Part shown: positions 15,933 through 25,023 of the stretch, in pieces
Layout of the letters: every line of letters starts with the position of its first letter
Position numbering within the stretch: the stretch's first letter is position 1
Origin: an uncultured Faecalibacterium sp.
GTDB lineage: Bacteria > Bacillota > Clostridia > Oscillospirales > Ruminococcaceae
Length of the DNA stretch: 64,000 nt
Reading direction: 5' to 3'
NCBI GenBank assembly: GCA_900539945.1
Contig: UQDV01000001.1
Span: 1-64,000 of the forward strand
Notes under the pieces: model-generated
What the model saw: only the letters and a program-made list of their open reading frames with translations
What the model was told of the DNA's origin: nothing
Database searches by the model: none
Position numbers and translations under genes: made by a program

Positions 15933-17336
15933 ATGGCGAAAAAGCCGATCAAAGTGACCGAAGTGGTCCTGCGTGATGCGCACCAGTCCCTGCTGGCTAC
16001 CCGCATGACCATGGACGAGATGCGTCCGATCCTGCCCGAGATGGACAAGATCAATTACTTCTCTGTGGAATGCTGGGGCGGCGCCACCTTCGACAGCTGC
16101 ATCCGCTTCCTGGATGAGGACCCTTGGGAGCGTCTGCGCATCCTGCGCAAGGAGCTGCCCCACCAGAAGCTGCAGATGCTGTTCCGCGGCCAGAACATGC
16201 TGGGCTACCGCCCCTACGCAGATGATGCCGTGGAGTATTTTGTGCAGAAGTCTGTGGCAAACGGCATTGATGTCATCCGCATCTTCGACGCACTGAACGA
16301 TCCCCGCAACCTGCAGACTGCCATCAAGGCAGCCAACAAGGAAGGCGCTCATGTGCAGGGCTGCATCAGCTATACCCTGAGCCCTGTGCACAACAACGAG
16401 TACTTTGCAGCCTACGCCAAGACCCTGGAAGAGATGGGCGCAAACTCCATCTGCATCAAGGATATGGCCGGTCTGCTCACTCCCTATACCTGCTATGACC
16501 TGGTCAAGAAGCTGAAGGAGACCGTCAGCATCCCCGTTGACATCCACAGCCACTACACCGCTGGTCTGGCTTCCATGTCCATCCTGAAGGGCATCGAGGC
16601 GGGTGCTGACATCATCGACACCGCCATGAGCCCCCTGAGCCTGGGCACCAGCCACATGCCCACCGAGAGCCTGGTCGCTGCTCTGCAGGGCACCGATTAC
16701 GACACCGGTCTGGACCTGAAGCAGCTGAATGTCGTGCGCGCATACTTTGCAAAGCTGCGTGAGAAGTACATTGCCAACGGCCAGATCAGCCCCAAGAGCC
16801 TGGGCGTTGATGCCAACACCCTGCTGTATCAGGTGCCGGGCGGCATGTTCTCCAACATGCTCAAGCAGCTGAAGGATGCCGGCAAGGAGGACAAGCTGGA
16901 CGAAGTGCTGGCCGAGATCCCCCGCGTCCGCGAGGATGCAGGCTATCCGCCGCTGGTCACCCCCACCAGCCAGATCGTTGGCACGCAGGCCGTGTTCAAC
17001 GTCATCCTGGGCGAGCGCTACAAGATGGTCACTAAGGAGTTCAAGGGCCTGGTCCACGGCGACTACGGCAAGACTCCCGCTCCCATCAAGCCCGAGTTCA
17101 CCAAGAAGATCCTGGGCGATGAGCAGCCCATCACCTGCCGCTTTGCCGACACGCTGGCTCCTGAGATGGACAAGCTGAAGGCTGAAGCCGCCAAGTGGGC
17201 AACGCAGGAAGAGGACGTGCTGACCTACGCCATGTTCCCGCAGGTGGCACCCAAGTTCTTCGACAAGCGCAATGCCAAAAAGCAGGGCGTGGACGGTGAC
17301 CATGTGGACTACACCAATCAGTCCCACCCCGTCTGA
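15933..17336 (+). CDS. oadA: oxaloacetate decarboxylase alpha / transcarboxylase 5S-type carboxyltransferase
   Basis: A protein of 467 residues with the HMG-lyase-like TIM barrel of OadA, PycB and 5S. Marks are EVVLRDAHQSLLATRMT at the N-terminus (metal-binding Asp), SVECWGGATFD, FDALNDPRNL, the carbamylated-Lys site ICIKDMAGLLTPY, and the metal ligands in DIHSHYTAGLA. It moves CO2 between biotin and pyruvate/oxaloacetate. The protein ends without a fused biotinyl domain; that domain is the separate carrier upstream. No OadB sodium pump or biotin carboxylase lies nearby. The ATG at 15933 follows GGGAGAGG by 8 bases. Confidence 0.93.
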   Translation: MAKKPIKVTEVVLRDAHQSLLATRMTMDEMRPILPEMDKINYFSVECWGGATFDSCIRFLDEDPWERLRILRKELPHQKLQMLFRGQNMLGYRPYADDAVEYFVQKSVANGIDVIRIFDALNDPRNLQTAIKAANKEGAHVQGCISYTLSPVHNNEYFAAYAKTLEEMGANSICIKDMAGLLTPYTCYDLVKKLKETVSIPVDIHSHYTAGLASMSILKGIEAGADIIDTAMSPLSLGTSHMPTESLVAALQGTDYDTGLDLKQLNVVRAYFAKLREKYIANGQISPKSLGVDANTLLYQVPGGMFSNMLKQLKDAGKEDKLDEVLAEIPRVREDAGYPPLVTPTSQIVGTQAVFNVILGERYKMVTKEFKGLVHGDYGKTPAPIKPEFTKKILGDEQPITCRFADTLAPEMDKLKAEAAKWATQEEDVLTYAMFPQVAPKFFDKRNAKKQGVDGDHVDYTNQSHPV

Positions 17337-17360
17337 TTTGCTCATCTGAACTGAACAGCG

Positions 17361-17390
17361 AGCCTCCCGTACACAAGCGGGAGGCTTTTT
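17361..17390 (+). terminator. terminator of the carboxyltransferase operon
   Basis: AGCCTCCCG (17361-17369) pairs with CGGGAGGCT (17378-17386), followed by TTTTT. Confidence 0.92.
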
Positions 17391-17479
17391 GTTTTGGCAA
17401 AAACAGGAGGATTTCGCCTTTATGCAACTAAAATGCAACAAATACACCCACTTTTTACCAGAAATCTGACACAACTGCA

Positions 17480-17508
17480 TTGACTTGCCACGGCATTCCT
17501 TTTATAAT
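17480..17508 (+). promoter_or_regulatory. promoter of the orphan HTH gene
   Basis: TTGACT (17480-17485) and perfect TATAAT (17503-17508) are 17 bases apart, 46 bases before the start. Confidence 0.88.
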
Positions 17509-17553
17509 TAACAATCATATCAAGTGTTATTCTGAGCAAAGGGGGTTATTGCC

Positions 17554-17913
17554 ATGAGGCGTATTACCGAAGAGCACCTCGCCGACCTGTGTGAAGCGGA
17601 TTACCGGAACCTGATGGGGGTTACCCGGGAAGAATTCGGACGCATGCTGCAGGCGCTGGAAGAAGGCTACCGCCGGGAGCACAAGCGCAAGCCGCGCTTT
17701 ACCAAGATCACCATGGTCGACAAACTGATCCTCACCCTGACCTATCGCTGCCAGTATCGTAGCATGGACAGCATTGCAAAGGAATACGAAGTCTCGCTGG
17801 ACACCATTTCCGACAATATCCACTGGGTGGAACAGACCCTGCTGAACGCAGATCTGCTGGAAAGCAGCGTGACCTGCGTGTATAAAACGAATGCCGGAAC
17901 AACGGCTCATTGA
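17554..17913 (+). CDS. orphan transposase-type helix-turn-helix protein
   Basis: A protein of 119 residues. The middle part (KPRFTKITMVDKLILTLTYR then SMDSIAKEYEVSLDTISDNI) resembles the HTH that precedes the DDE domain in IS5-like transposases. No DDE domain follows, and there are no terminal inverted repeats or transposase remnants in the 200 bases after the stop. It has its own consensus promoter, AAAGGGGG Shine-Dalgarno and terminator. I infer a domesticated, stand-alone DNA-binding protein; a fresh truncation of an insertion sequence is the alternative. Confidence 0.65.
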   Translation: MRRITEEHLADLCEADYRNLMGVTREEFGRMLQALEEGYRREHKRKPRFTKITMVDKLILTLTYRCQYRSMDSIAKEYEVSLDTISDNIHWVEQTLLNADLLESSVTCVYKTNAGTTAH

Positions 17914-17918
17914 CCCGG

Positions 17919-17967
17919 AAGCCCTGACGCGATCTTTATTTTCAGGATCGCGCCGGGGCTTTTGTTT
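17919..17967 (+). terminator. terminator of the orphan HTH gene
   Basis: AAGCCC and GCGATC arms pair with GATCGC and GGGCTT around an AT-rich loop, followed by TTTGTTT. Confidence 0.85.
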
Positions 17968-18020
17968 CGCACCTGCGCGCAATGCCGTATTCCGGCCTGG
18001 AAAGAGCCTGATCCTGCACC

Positions 18021-18049
18021 TTGAATTTTTCAGAAAAGAATAGTAAAAT
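18021..18049 (+). promoter_or_regulatory. yicC promoter
   Basis: TTGAAT (18021-18026) and TAAAAT (18044-18049) are 17 bases apart. This is the likely main promoter of the 12-kb housekeeping run. Confidence 0.75.
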
Positions 18050-18140
18050 GATGCTATATGTATCGTAACATGGGCTTGTATACCCAAAGGCGGATACATA
18101 TGCCGGAAACTGTACGCAAACACACAAAAAAGGAGAACGT

Positions 18141-19019
18141 ATGATTTTAAGCATGACCGGTTTCGGCAGGGGAACCGCAGTGCGCAACGGCCGTGAGATC
18201 ACGGTGGAACTGCGCAGCGTAAACTCCCGCTATTTTGAGTATTCCTCGCGCATTCCGCGCACCTGCAGCTACCTGGACAGCCGCCTGAAAAAGCAGCTGA
18301 ACGAGCGCATTACCCGCGGCAAGGTGGAGCTGAGCATGACCATCCAGAACGTGGATGCCGCCGACACGGTGGTAACCGTGAACATGGAGCTGGCCCGCAG
18401 CTATCAGCAGGCCATGCGGGATCTTTCGGAGCAGCTGGGGGTCAAGAATGACATTTCCGCCGCTGTCCTGACCCGCTTCCCGGATGTGCTGGCCACCCGC
18501 CACGCCGATGTGGACGAAGAGCAGCTGTGGGAAGATGTGTCTGCCGTCACGGCCCAGGCACTGGACCGTTTTGTGGAGATGCGTGCTGCCGAGGGTGCCA
18601 AGATGAAGGCCGACGTGGAAAACCGCCTGAACTTCCTGGAGGAATGCGTCGGCAAGGTGGAGACCCTGAGCGCAGGCCGGGTGGAGGCCTATACCAACCG
18701 CCTGTACGAAAAGCTCAAGGTCATTCTGGAGGACCGCGACATCGACGATGCCCGCGTGCTGACCGAGGCCGCCATCTTTGGCGACAAGACCGCCGTGGAT
18801 GAGGAGACCGTCCGCCTGCGCAGCCACATCTCGCAGTACCGCGAGATCCTGCAGCTGAATGAACCGGTAGGCCGCAAGCTGGACTTCCTGACGCAGGAGC
18901 TGAACCGCGAAACGAATACCATCGGTTCCAAGTGTCAGGATCTGGACATCACCCGCATCGTGGTGGACATGAAGGCGGAGATCGAGAAGATCCGCGAGCA
19001 GATCCAGAATCTGGAGTGA
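18141..19019 (+). CDS. yicC: YicC/YloC family endoribonuclease
   Basis: A protein of 292 residues, full length. The N-terminal MILSMTGFGRG and SVNSRYFE and the C-terminal NTIGSKCQDLDITRIVVDMKAEIEKIREQIQN are diagnostic of YicC. Members are reported as single-strand-specific RNases acting on mRNA decay. It heads the conserved Firmicutes order yicC-remA-gmk-priA; the start follows AAGGAG by 6 bases. Confidence 0.95.
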   Translation: MILSMTGFGRGTAVRNGREITVELRSVNSRYFEYSSRIPRTCSYLDSRLKKQLNERITRGKVELSMTIQNVDAADTVVTVNMELARSYQQAMRDLSEQLGVKNDISAAVLTRFPDVLATRHADVDEEQLWEDVSAVTAQALDRFVEMRAAEGAKMKADVENRLNFLEECVGKVETLSAGRVEAYTNRLYEKLKVILEDRDIDDARVLTEAAIFGDKTAVDEETVRLRSHISQYREILQLNEPVGRKLDFLTQELNRETNTIGSKCQDLDITRIVVDMKAEIEKIREQIQNLE

Positions 19020-19043
19020 TACAGACTTTTTCGGAGGAATGCA

Positions 19044-19325
19044 ATGAAGCTGATCAACATCGGGTTTGGCAACATGGTCAGCGCGGGCCGGGTCGTGGCA
19101 GTGGTCAGCCCGGATTCTGCGCCGGTCAAGCGTCTTGTCAAGGAAGCGCGGGAGCGCGGCATGCTGATCGACGCTTCCTATGGGCGCAGCACCCGTGCCG
19201 TGCTCATCATGGATTCCGATCATGTGGTGCTCTCGGCCCTTCAGCCGGAAACGGTGGCCAACCGTGCGGCCGGGCAGGAGAGCAAGGGAACAACAGAGGA
19301 GGAACAGACCCATGGAGAAGGATAA
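19044..19325 (+). CDS. remA: RemA/DUF370 family DNA-binding regulator
   Basis: A protein of 93 residues. The core [31 protein letters not shown] and [23 protein letters not shown] is the RemA signature. RemA binds DNA as an oligomeric ring and activates matrix genes in Bacillus; in non-biofilm Clostridia its targets are not known. The last residues are hydrophilic and beyond the usual core. The gene overlaps the gmk start by 14 bases. Confidence 0.95.
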   Translation: MKLINIGFGNMVSAGRVVAVVSPDSAPVKRLVKEARERGMLIDASYGRSTRAVLIMDSDHVVLSALQPETVANRAAGQESKGTTEEEQTHGEG

Positions 19326-19884
19326 ATTTCTGTTTGTTGTGTCCGGTGCCGCCGGCACCGGTAAGGACAGCGTGGTCAAGGCACTGCGCGAGGCCCATCC
19401 GGAGATCGAAAAAACCGTGTCTGCCACCACCCGCAGCCCCCGCCCCGGGGAGCAGGAAGGTGTGGATTACTACTACCGCACCCAGGAGCAGTTCCGTCAG
19501 CTGATCGACGCCGATCAGGTGGTGGAATACAACTTCTACAACGGCAACTACTACGGCACCCTGCGCGAGGAAGTGGACAAGCGTCTGGAAGCCGGCAAAC
19601 TGGTGGTTCTGGTCATCGACGTGCACGGCGCTGCCAACATCCGCCGGATGTTCCCGGGTGCTACCACGGTGTTCCTGCTGCCGCCGTCGGTGGAAGAACT
19701 GGAACACCGCCTGCGTGGCCGCGGAACCGAGACCGAAGAAAGCATCCGCGAGCGTCTGGCCACGGCCCAGAGCGAGCTGGCCGAGCAGGATAAGTTCACC
19801 CTCAAGCTGGTCAACAACGAGGTAGCATCCTGCGCAGAAGAGCTGTATCAGGTCATCTGCCGCCGCGCCGGGATCGCACAGTAA
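19312..19884 (+). CDS. gmk: guanylate kinase
   Basis: A protein of 190 residues that phosphorylates GMP to GDP with ATP. The P-loop is [12 protein letters not shown] (usual GPSGxGK), followed by [19 protein letters not shown] and the GMP-binding YYGTLREEV. The ATG lies inside the end of remA, with GAGGAGG about 8 bases before it, so translation is coupled. The omega subunit gene rpoZ and coaBC, which usually follow gmk, are absent here. Confidence 0.96.
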   Translation: MEKDKFLFVVSGAAGTGKDSVVKALREAHPEIEKTVSATTRSPRPGEQEGVDYYYRTQEQFRQLIDADQVVEYNFYNGNYYGTLREEVDKRLEAGKLVVLVIDVHGAANIRRMFPGATTVFLLPPSVEELEHRLRGRGTETEESIRERLATAQSELAEQDKFTLKLVNNEVASCAEELYQVICRRAGIAQ

Positions 19885-19910
19885 ATCAAACCGCAAAGGA
19901 GCCCGTGCCC

Positions 19911-22172
19911 ATGCCAAAAACGGTGGGTGTTGCCGTAAGCAACGCGACCTTCCATTTTGATAAACTGTACACCTATGCCGTTTTGCCGGAGCATCAGGAC
20001 AAGGTGCGTCTGGGCAGCATGGTGCTGGTGCCTTTTGGTCGGGGCAGCCGCGCCCGCATGGGGGTGGTGCTGGCCTGTGACGCCGAGCCGGAGCATTCCA
20101 AGCTCAAGTTCCTGTTCGACGTGGCCCCGGCGTCGGCCTGTCTGACCCCGGAGCTGCTGCGGCTGGTGCACTTTCTGAAGGAGCGCACCTTCTGCACCTA
20201 TTACGAGGCGGTCAAGGCGGTCATCCCCTACGGGGCACAGTACAAGCCCACCGTGGCGGCCGATGGGGTCACGCCCGTGCTGCAAAAGCAGCTGGTCCGT
20301 CATACAGAAAATTCCTACCGGTTGGCCGGTACCCTGCCGCAAAAGCCAAAGCCCACCGCCAAACAGCTGGCGGCCGTGGCCCTGCTGGGCGGCGGCCCCC
20401 GCACCCTGACGGAGCTGGAAGAAAAGGGCATCAGCCGCGCCGTGCTGGACAATCTCTGTACCAAAGGCGTGCTGGAATGCACCAAGGTGAACAAATCCAT
20501 CGACCTGTATGCCTCCATCCCGTTGCAGAATGAGCCCATTGTACTCACGCAGGAGCAGCAGGCCGCTTATGACGCGCTGCTGCCGAAACTGGAGGACGCC
20601 GCCCCGCATTCGGCCCTGCTGTATGGCGTGACCGGCAGCGGCAAAACGCTGGTATTCTTAAAGCTCATTGCCCGGTGTCTGGAGCTGGGCAAACGTGCGC
20701 TGGTGCTGGTGCCGGAGATCAGCCTGACACCGCAGATGATCCTGCGGCTCAAGCGGCAGTTTGGCCGTCGGGTGGCGGTGCAGCATTCGGCCCTCAACCA
20801 CACCGAACGGCTGCTGCAATGGCAGATGATTCAGGACGGCGGTGCCGACATCGTGGTGGGCACCCGCAGCGCGATCTTCTCACCGCTGGAAAACATCGGC
20901 CTGATCATCGTGGACGAGGAACAGGAACATACCTACCGTTCCGAGTCAGCGCCCCGCTACTCCGCCCATGAAGTGGCCCGGCAGCGTGCCGCCGAGAATG
21001 GCGCCCTGCTGCTGCTGGCCAGCGCCACCCCCAGCACCGAGAGCTTTTACGCGGCCCGGAACGGCCGCACCCAGCTGGTACGGCTTACCCAGCGTTACGG
21101 CGGCAATCCGCTGCCCACGGTGCAGATCGTGGATATGCGGGCCGAGCTGGCCTCCGGCAACCCGCGGGAGATCAGCCTTGCACTGGAAGATGCCATCCGC
21201 CGCAATCTGGAGGCGAAAAAGCAGACCATTTTGCTCTTGAACCGCCGGGGCTACCAGACCATGGCCCAGTGCGAGGACTGCCGCGAGGTACTGAAATGCC
21301 CCAAGTGCAGCGTGCCCATGGTGTATCATAAGTCAGCCCACAAGCTGCTGTGCCACTACTGCGGCAGCCAGATGGACCCGCCGCCCACGGTCTGCCCGAC
21401 TTGCGGCGGCAAGCTGCAATACCGGGGCTTCGGCACCCAGAAAGCTGAGGAAGAGCTGGCAAGGCTGTTTCCGGAAGCACGGGTGCTGCGCATGGATCAG
21501 GACTCCACCGCCGCCAAGGACGCTCACGAAAAACTGTTGGCAAAGTTTGCAAACCACGAGTACGACATCATGGTGGGCACCCAGATGGTGGCCAAGGGCC
21601 TCGATTTTGAGGACGTGACCCTTGTGGGCGTGCTGGGCATCGACTCGCTGCTGTTCGCACAGGGCTTCCGCGCCTACGAGAACGTGTTCAGCCTCATCAC
21701 GCAGGTAGTAGGCCGCAGTGGCCGTGCAAAGGACCCGGGCTTTGCCATCATCCAGACCACCGACCCCGACAACCCGGTGCTCAACCTTGCCGCCGCACAG
21801 GACTACGACGCCTTTTTCGAGCAGGAGATCGCGTACCGGAAACTGGGCCTGTACCCGCCCTTCTGCGGGCTGTGTGTCATCGGCTTTGCCGGGCCAAAGG
21901 AAATCGAAGTGGCCCGGGCCGCCGCCCGATTCTCGGCATTGCTGGGGCAGCAGGCGGCAAAACAGCCCGACCTGCCTTTGCGGGTGCTGGGCCCTACGCC
22001 GGGCAGCATTGAAAAGATCAACGACAGCTACCGCTACAAGCTCACCGTCAAGTGCCGCAACGACCGACGCTTCCGTGACCTTGTGCGCAGTACGCTGGAC
22101 TGTTATGAACAGGAAAAACTTCCGTCCAAGGCCACCGTTGTGGTGGACCTGCATTCGGACGGTGATATCTGA
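19911..22172 (+). CDS. priA: primosomal protein N', replication restart helicase PriA
   Basis: A protein of 753 residues. Order of parts: N-terminal 3'-DNA binding domain, Walker A GVTGSGKTLVFLKL, DEEQEHTYRSE (DEAH-type box II), a zinc-binding insert (CEDC, CPKC, CHYC, CPTC), then helicase motifs GTQMVAKGLDFEDVTLV and QVVGRSGRA. PriA reloads the replisome at stalled forks. The ATG at 19911 is preferred over the GTG at 19905 because AAAGGAG is then 9 bases upstream. Confidence 0.97.
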   Translation: MPKTVGVAVSNATFHFDKLYTYAVLPEHQDKVRLGSMVLVPFGRGSRARMGVVLACDAEPEHSKLKFLFDVAPASACLTPELLRLVHFLKERTFCTYYEAVKAVIPYGAQYKPTVAADGVTPVLQKQLVRHTENSYRLAGTLPQKPKPTAKQLAAVALLGGGPRTLTELEEKGISRAVLDNLCTKGVLECTKVNKSIDLYASIPLQNEPIVLTQEQQAAYDALLPKLEDAAPHSALLYGVTGSGKTLVFLKLIARCLELGKRALVLVPEISLTPQMILRLKRQFGRRVAVQHSALNHTERLLQWQMIQDGGADIVVGTRSAIFSPLENIGLIIVDEEQEHTYRSESAPRYSAHEVARQRAAENGALLLLASATPSTESFYAARNGRTQLVRLTQRYGGNPLPTVQIVDMRAELASGNPREISLALEDAIRRNLEAKKQTILLLNRRGYQTMAQCEDCREVLKCPKCSVPMVYHKSAHKLLCHYCGSQMDPPPTVCPTCGGKLQYRGFGTQKAEEELARLFPEARVLRMDQDSTAAKDAHEKLLAKFANHEYDIMVGTQMVAKGLDFEDVTLVGVLGIDSLLFAQGFRAYENVFSLITQVVGRSGRAKDPGFAIIQTTDPDNPVLNLAAAQDYDAFFEQEIAYRKLGLYPPFCGLCVIGFAGPKEIEVARAAARFSALLGQQAAKQPDLPLRVLGPTPGSIEKINDSYRYKLTVKCRNDRRFRDLVRSTLDCYEQEKLPSKATVVVDLHSDGDI

Positions 22173-22193
22173 TAATTTTTGGAGGTACCATTT

Positions 22194-22730
22194 ATGGCAA
22201 TCCGCAACATTGTAAAAGAAGGCGACCCCATCCTGAACAAGGTCTGCCGCCCCGTTACCAACTTTGACGATCGTCTGGCCACCCTGCTGGATGATATGCG
22301 TGAGACCATGATCGCCGCCGACGGCGTGGGTCTGGCCGGCCCGCAGGTGGGCATACTGCGCCGCCTGTTCGTGGTGTGGGACACCACCGACGCACCGGAA
22401 GAGATCCCGGAGGATTACGAGTACAAGTTCATCGACTTTGTGAACCCCGAGATCCTCGCGGTGTCTGAGGATGAGGAGACCGCCTATGAGGGCTGCCTGT
22501 CCTTCCCGGGGCACAACGGTGCGGTGACCCGTCCCGCCGCCGTCAAGGTGCGTGCACAGGACCGCCACGGCAACTGGTTTGAACTGGAAGCCGAGGACCT
22601 GCTGGCCCGCTGCATCCAGCATGAGAACGACCATCTGGACGGCATCACCATCATGCAGTCCAGCGAATATTTCTACGAGGACACCGAAGAGGGCAAGAAA
22701 GCCGCCCGTGAAGCGAAAGGAAACAATTGA
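22194..22730 (+). CDS. def: peptide deformylase
   Basis: A protein of 178 residues. It removes the formyl group from new proteins. All three motifs are present: GVGLAGPQVG, EGCLSFPG (metal Cys), and QHENDHLDG (the two metal His and catalytic Glu). The ATG follows GGAGG by 9 bases, and the stop overlaps the fmt start (TGATG). Typical def-fmt pair. Confidence 0.97.
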   Translation: MAIRNIVKEGDPILNKVCRPVTNFDDRLATLLDDMRETMIAADGVGLAGPQVGILRRLFVVWDTTDAPEEIPEDYEYKFIDFVNPEILAVSEDEETAYEGCLSFPGHNGAVTRPAAVKVRAQDRHGNWFELEAEDLLARCIQHENDHLDGITIMQSSEYFYEDTEEGKKAAREAKGNN

Positions 22731-23650
22731 TGCGCATTCTGTTCATGGGCACGCCGGACATTGCCGCCGAGTGCCTGAAAGTCCTGTATTCCGCCGGGCA
22801 TGACATCTGCGCGGTATACACCCGGCGCGACAAGCCTGTGGGCCGCAAGCAGGTGCTCACGGCCCCGCCGGTCAAGGAAGTGGCACTGGAGCACGGCACC
22901 CCGGTATTCCAGCCCCGCACCCTGCGGGACGGCAGCGAGGATGCCAACATCCGTGCCCTTGCCCCGGAACTGATCGTGGTGGTGGCTTACGGCTGCATCC
23001 TGCCCAAGTCGGTGCTGGAGCTGCCGAAGTACGGCTGCATCAACCTGCACGTCTCGCTGCTGCCGAAGTACCGCGGCAGTGCTCCGGTGCAGTGGTCGGT
23101 GCTGAACGGTGATGCCGAGACCGGTGTGTCCATCATGCAGATGGACGAAGGTCTGGACACCGGCGACGTGCTGCGCTGCGAGAAGATCGCCATCGGCCCG
23201 GAGGAGACCAGCGGCGAGCTGTTCGACCGGGTGACGGCCGTGGGTGCCCACGTGCTGTGCGAGGTGGTTCCGGCCATTGCTGCTGGGACCCTGACGCCGC
23301 AGCCCCAGGACCATGCAAACGCTACGTTGGCCCCGATGCTGAACAAGGAAATGGCGGAATTCCGCCTGACCGAGTCCGCCGCCCACATCCACAACTGGGT
23401 GCGCGGCATGAACCCATGGCCCTGCGCCTGGTTCGTGACCTCCGGCGGCAAAAAGGTCAAGGTGATGGAGTGCCGTGCGGTCGCCTCTCAGGGGGAAGCC
23501 CCGGGCACTGTGCTGGCAACAAAGCCCCTCACCGTGGCCTGTGCTGACGGCGGCATCCAGCTGCTGCAGGTGGTGCCGGAAGGCAAAAAGCCCATGGATG
23601 GCACCTCCTTTGCGGCCGGTCTGCGCCTGAAAACGGGGGACGTCCTCTGA
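22730..23650 (+). CDS. fmt: methionyl-tRNA formyltransferase
   Basis: A protein of 306 residues. It uses 10-formyl-THF to formylate Met-tRNA for initiation. Marks are MRILFMGTPDIAA, the catalytic NLHVSLLPKYRGSAPVQWSVLNGD, and GVSIMQMDEGLDTGDVL. The C-terminal anticodon-side domain is complete. It is coupled to def upstream and rsmB downstream by stop/start overlaps. It consumes the 10-formyl-THF made by the folD/fchA pair at 5-7 kb. Confidence 0.97.
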   Translation: MRILFMGTPDIAAECLKVLYSAGHDICAVYTRRDKPVGRKQVLTAPPVKEVALEHGTPVFQPRTLRDGSEDANIRALAPELIVVVAYGCILPKSVLELPKYGCINLHVSLLPKYRGSAPVQWSVLNGDAETGVSIMQMDEGLDTGDVLRCEKIAIGPEETSGELFDRVTAVGAHVLCEVVPAIAAGTLTPQPQDHANATLAPMLNKEMAEFRLTESAAHIHNWVRGMNPWPCAWFVTSGGKKVKVMECRAVASQGEAPGTVLATKPLTVACADGGIQLLQVVPEGKKPMDGTSFAAGLRLKTGDVL

Positions 23651-24972
23651 TGGCGGCCAATCCGCGGGCGGCAGCGGTCGCCGCGCTGGTGCGGCAGGAG
23701 CAGGACGGCTTTTCCAACCTGATCCTGGACGCCGAACTCAAGCGCCAGAAGCTGGAAGGCCGCGACAAGGCCTTTGCCAGTGCCATTTTTTACACAGTGC
23801 TGGAACACCGGGGCACACTGGACTATATTCTGGAACAGTTTCTGCCCAAGGGTCTGGCAAAGCTGGATGCCCCGGTGCGCGAGATCTTGCGTGCTGCGCT
23901 GGCACAGGCCCGCTATATGCAGGTGCCGGTGTCGGCTGCCGTCAATGAGGCGGTCAAGCTGACCCGGAGCTTTAAAAAATCCAGTGCATCCGGTCTGGTC
24001 AACGCTGTGCTGCGCCGCGCCTGTACCTATGATCTGGACACGGCAGTGTTCAGGGATGACATAGAGCGCCTGATGGTGCTGGGCTCGGCCGGGCGGGATG
24101 TGGCAGAATTCCTGCATAAGAACTACCCGGACGAAGCACGGAACATCCTCACCTACAAGGCGGACGACGGCCTGACCAGCCTGCGGGCAAACCCGCTCAA
24201 AGCGGACGCCGCTGCGCTGTGCGAAAAGCTCACTGCACTCGGTGTGCGGGAGGTGCGGCAGGGCGTAGTGCCCGGCAGTGTGTTGGCCCGATTCGAGGGC
24301 AGCCCCGCCGACCAGGAACTGTTCCGGCAGGGATATTACCATGTGGAGGGGCAGGCCAGCCAGCTGGCGGCCCTTTGTGTGGAGGCAAAACCCGGTGAGA
24401 CCGTGCTGGACCTGTGCGCCGCGCCCGGCGGCAAGACCCTGCTGCTGGCCGAGGAAATGCAGAATACCGGTACGCTGTACAGCTGCGACGCGGCGGAGAA
24501 CCGCGTACAGCTCATCCGCACCGCCGTGGAACGGATGGGCTTTACCAACGTGAAAACTCTGTGCAATGACGCAACGCAGACAAACCCGGCCCTGCCGCAG
24601 GCCGACCGCATTCTGGCGGATGTGCCCTGCAGCGGTCTGGGTATTCTGGCAAAAAAGCCGGACCTGCGCTATAAAAAGCTGGACCCGGCCCGGCAGGCTG
24701 AATTATTGGCCACCCAGGCGGCCATTCTGGATACAGCGGCCCGGCTGCTCAAGGCCGGCGGGCGGATGGTCTACTCTACCTGCACCATCGAGCCGGAAGA
24801 AAACCAGCTGCAGATCCGCGCATTCCTGCAGCGGCACCCGGAGTTCTGCGTGGCAGAGCCTGCCGTGGCCTTCCCGGCAGGCATGACGGTAACCGAATAT
24901 GGGGCGCTCTCGGTGCCCACCCGCACCGGCATGGACGGCTTTTTCCTCTGTGCGCTGCAAAAAACGCGCTGA
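23650..24972 (+). CDS. rsmB: 16S rRNA m5C967 methyltransferase RsmB
   Basis: A protein of 440 residues. An N-terminal NusB-like helical domain (AVAALVRQEQDGFSNLILDAELKRQ) precedes a SAM-dependent methyltransferase with LDLCAAPGGKTLLLAEEM, DVPCSGLGILAKKPD (catalytic Cys) and YSTCTIEPEEN (second Cys). It methylates 16S rRNA. The ATG overlaps the fmt stop. Confidence 0.95.
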   Translation: MAANPRAAAVAALVRQEQDGFSNLILDAELKRQKLEGRDKAFASAIFYTVLEHRGTLDYILEQFLPKGLAKLDAPVREILRAALAQARYMQVPVSAAVNEAVKLTRSFKKSSASGLVNAVLRRACTYDLDTAVFRDDIERLMVLGSAGRDVAEFLHKNYPDEARNILTYKADDGLTSLRANPLKADAAALCEKLTALGVREVRQGVVPGSVLARFEGSPADQELFRQGYYHVEGQASQLAALCVEAKPGETVLDLCAAPGGKTLLLAEEMQNTGTLYSCDAAENRVQLIRTAVERMGFTNVKTLCNDATQTNPALPQADRILADVPCSGLGILAKKPDLRYKKLDPARQAELLATQAAILDTAARLLKAGGRMVYSTCTIEPEENQLQIRAFLQRHPEFCVAEPAVAFPAGMTVTEYGALSVPTRTGMDGFFLCALQKTR

Positions 24973-25023
24973 GAGGTGCAATGCCGCCGTGTACTGGTTC
25001 GTATTGATCAATAGGAGAACACA

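Noticed and set aside
14174..16054. 626-codon minus-strand frame across the carboxyltransferase operon
   Set aside because: It is a shadow of GC-rich, Ala-rich codons on the other strand, crosses three genes, and has no start signals.
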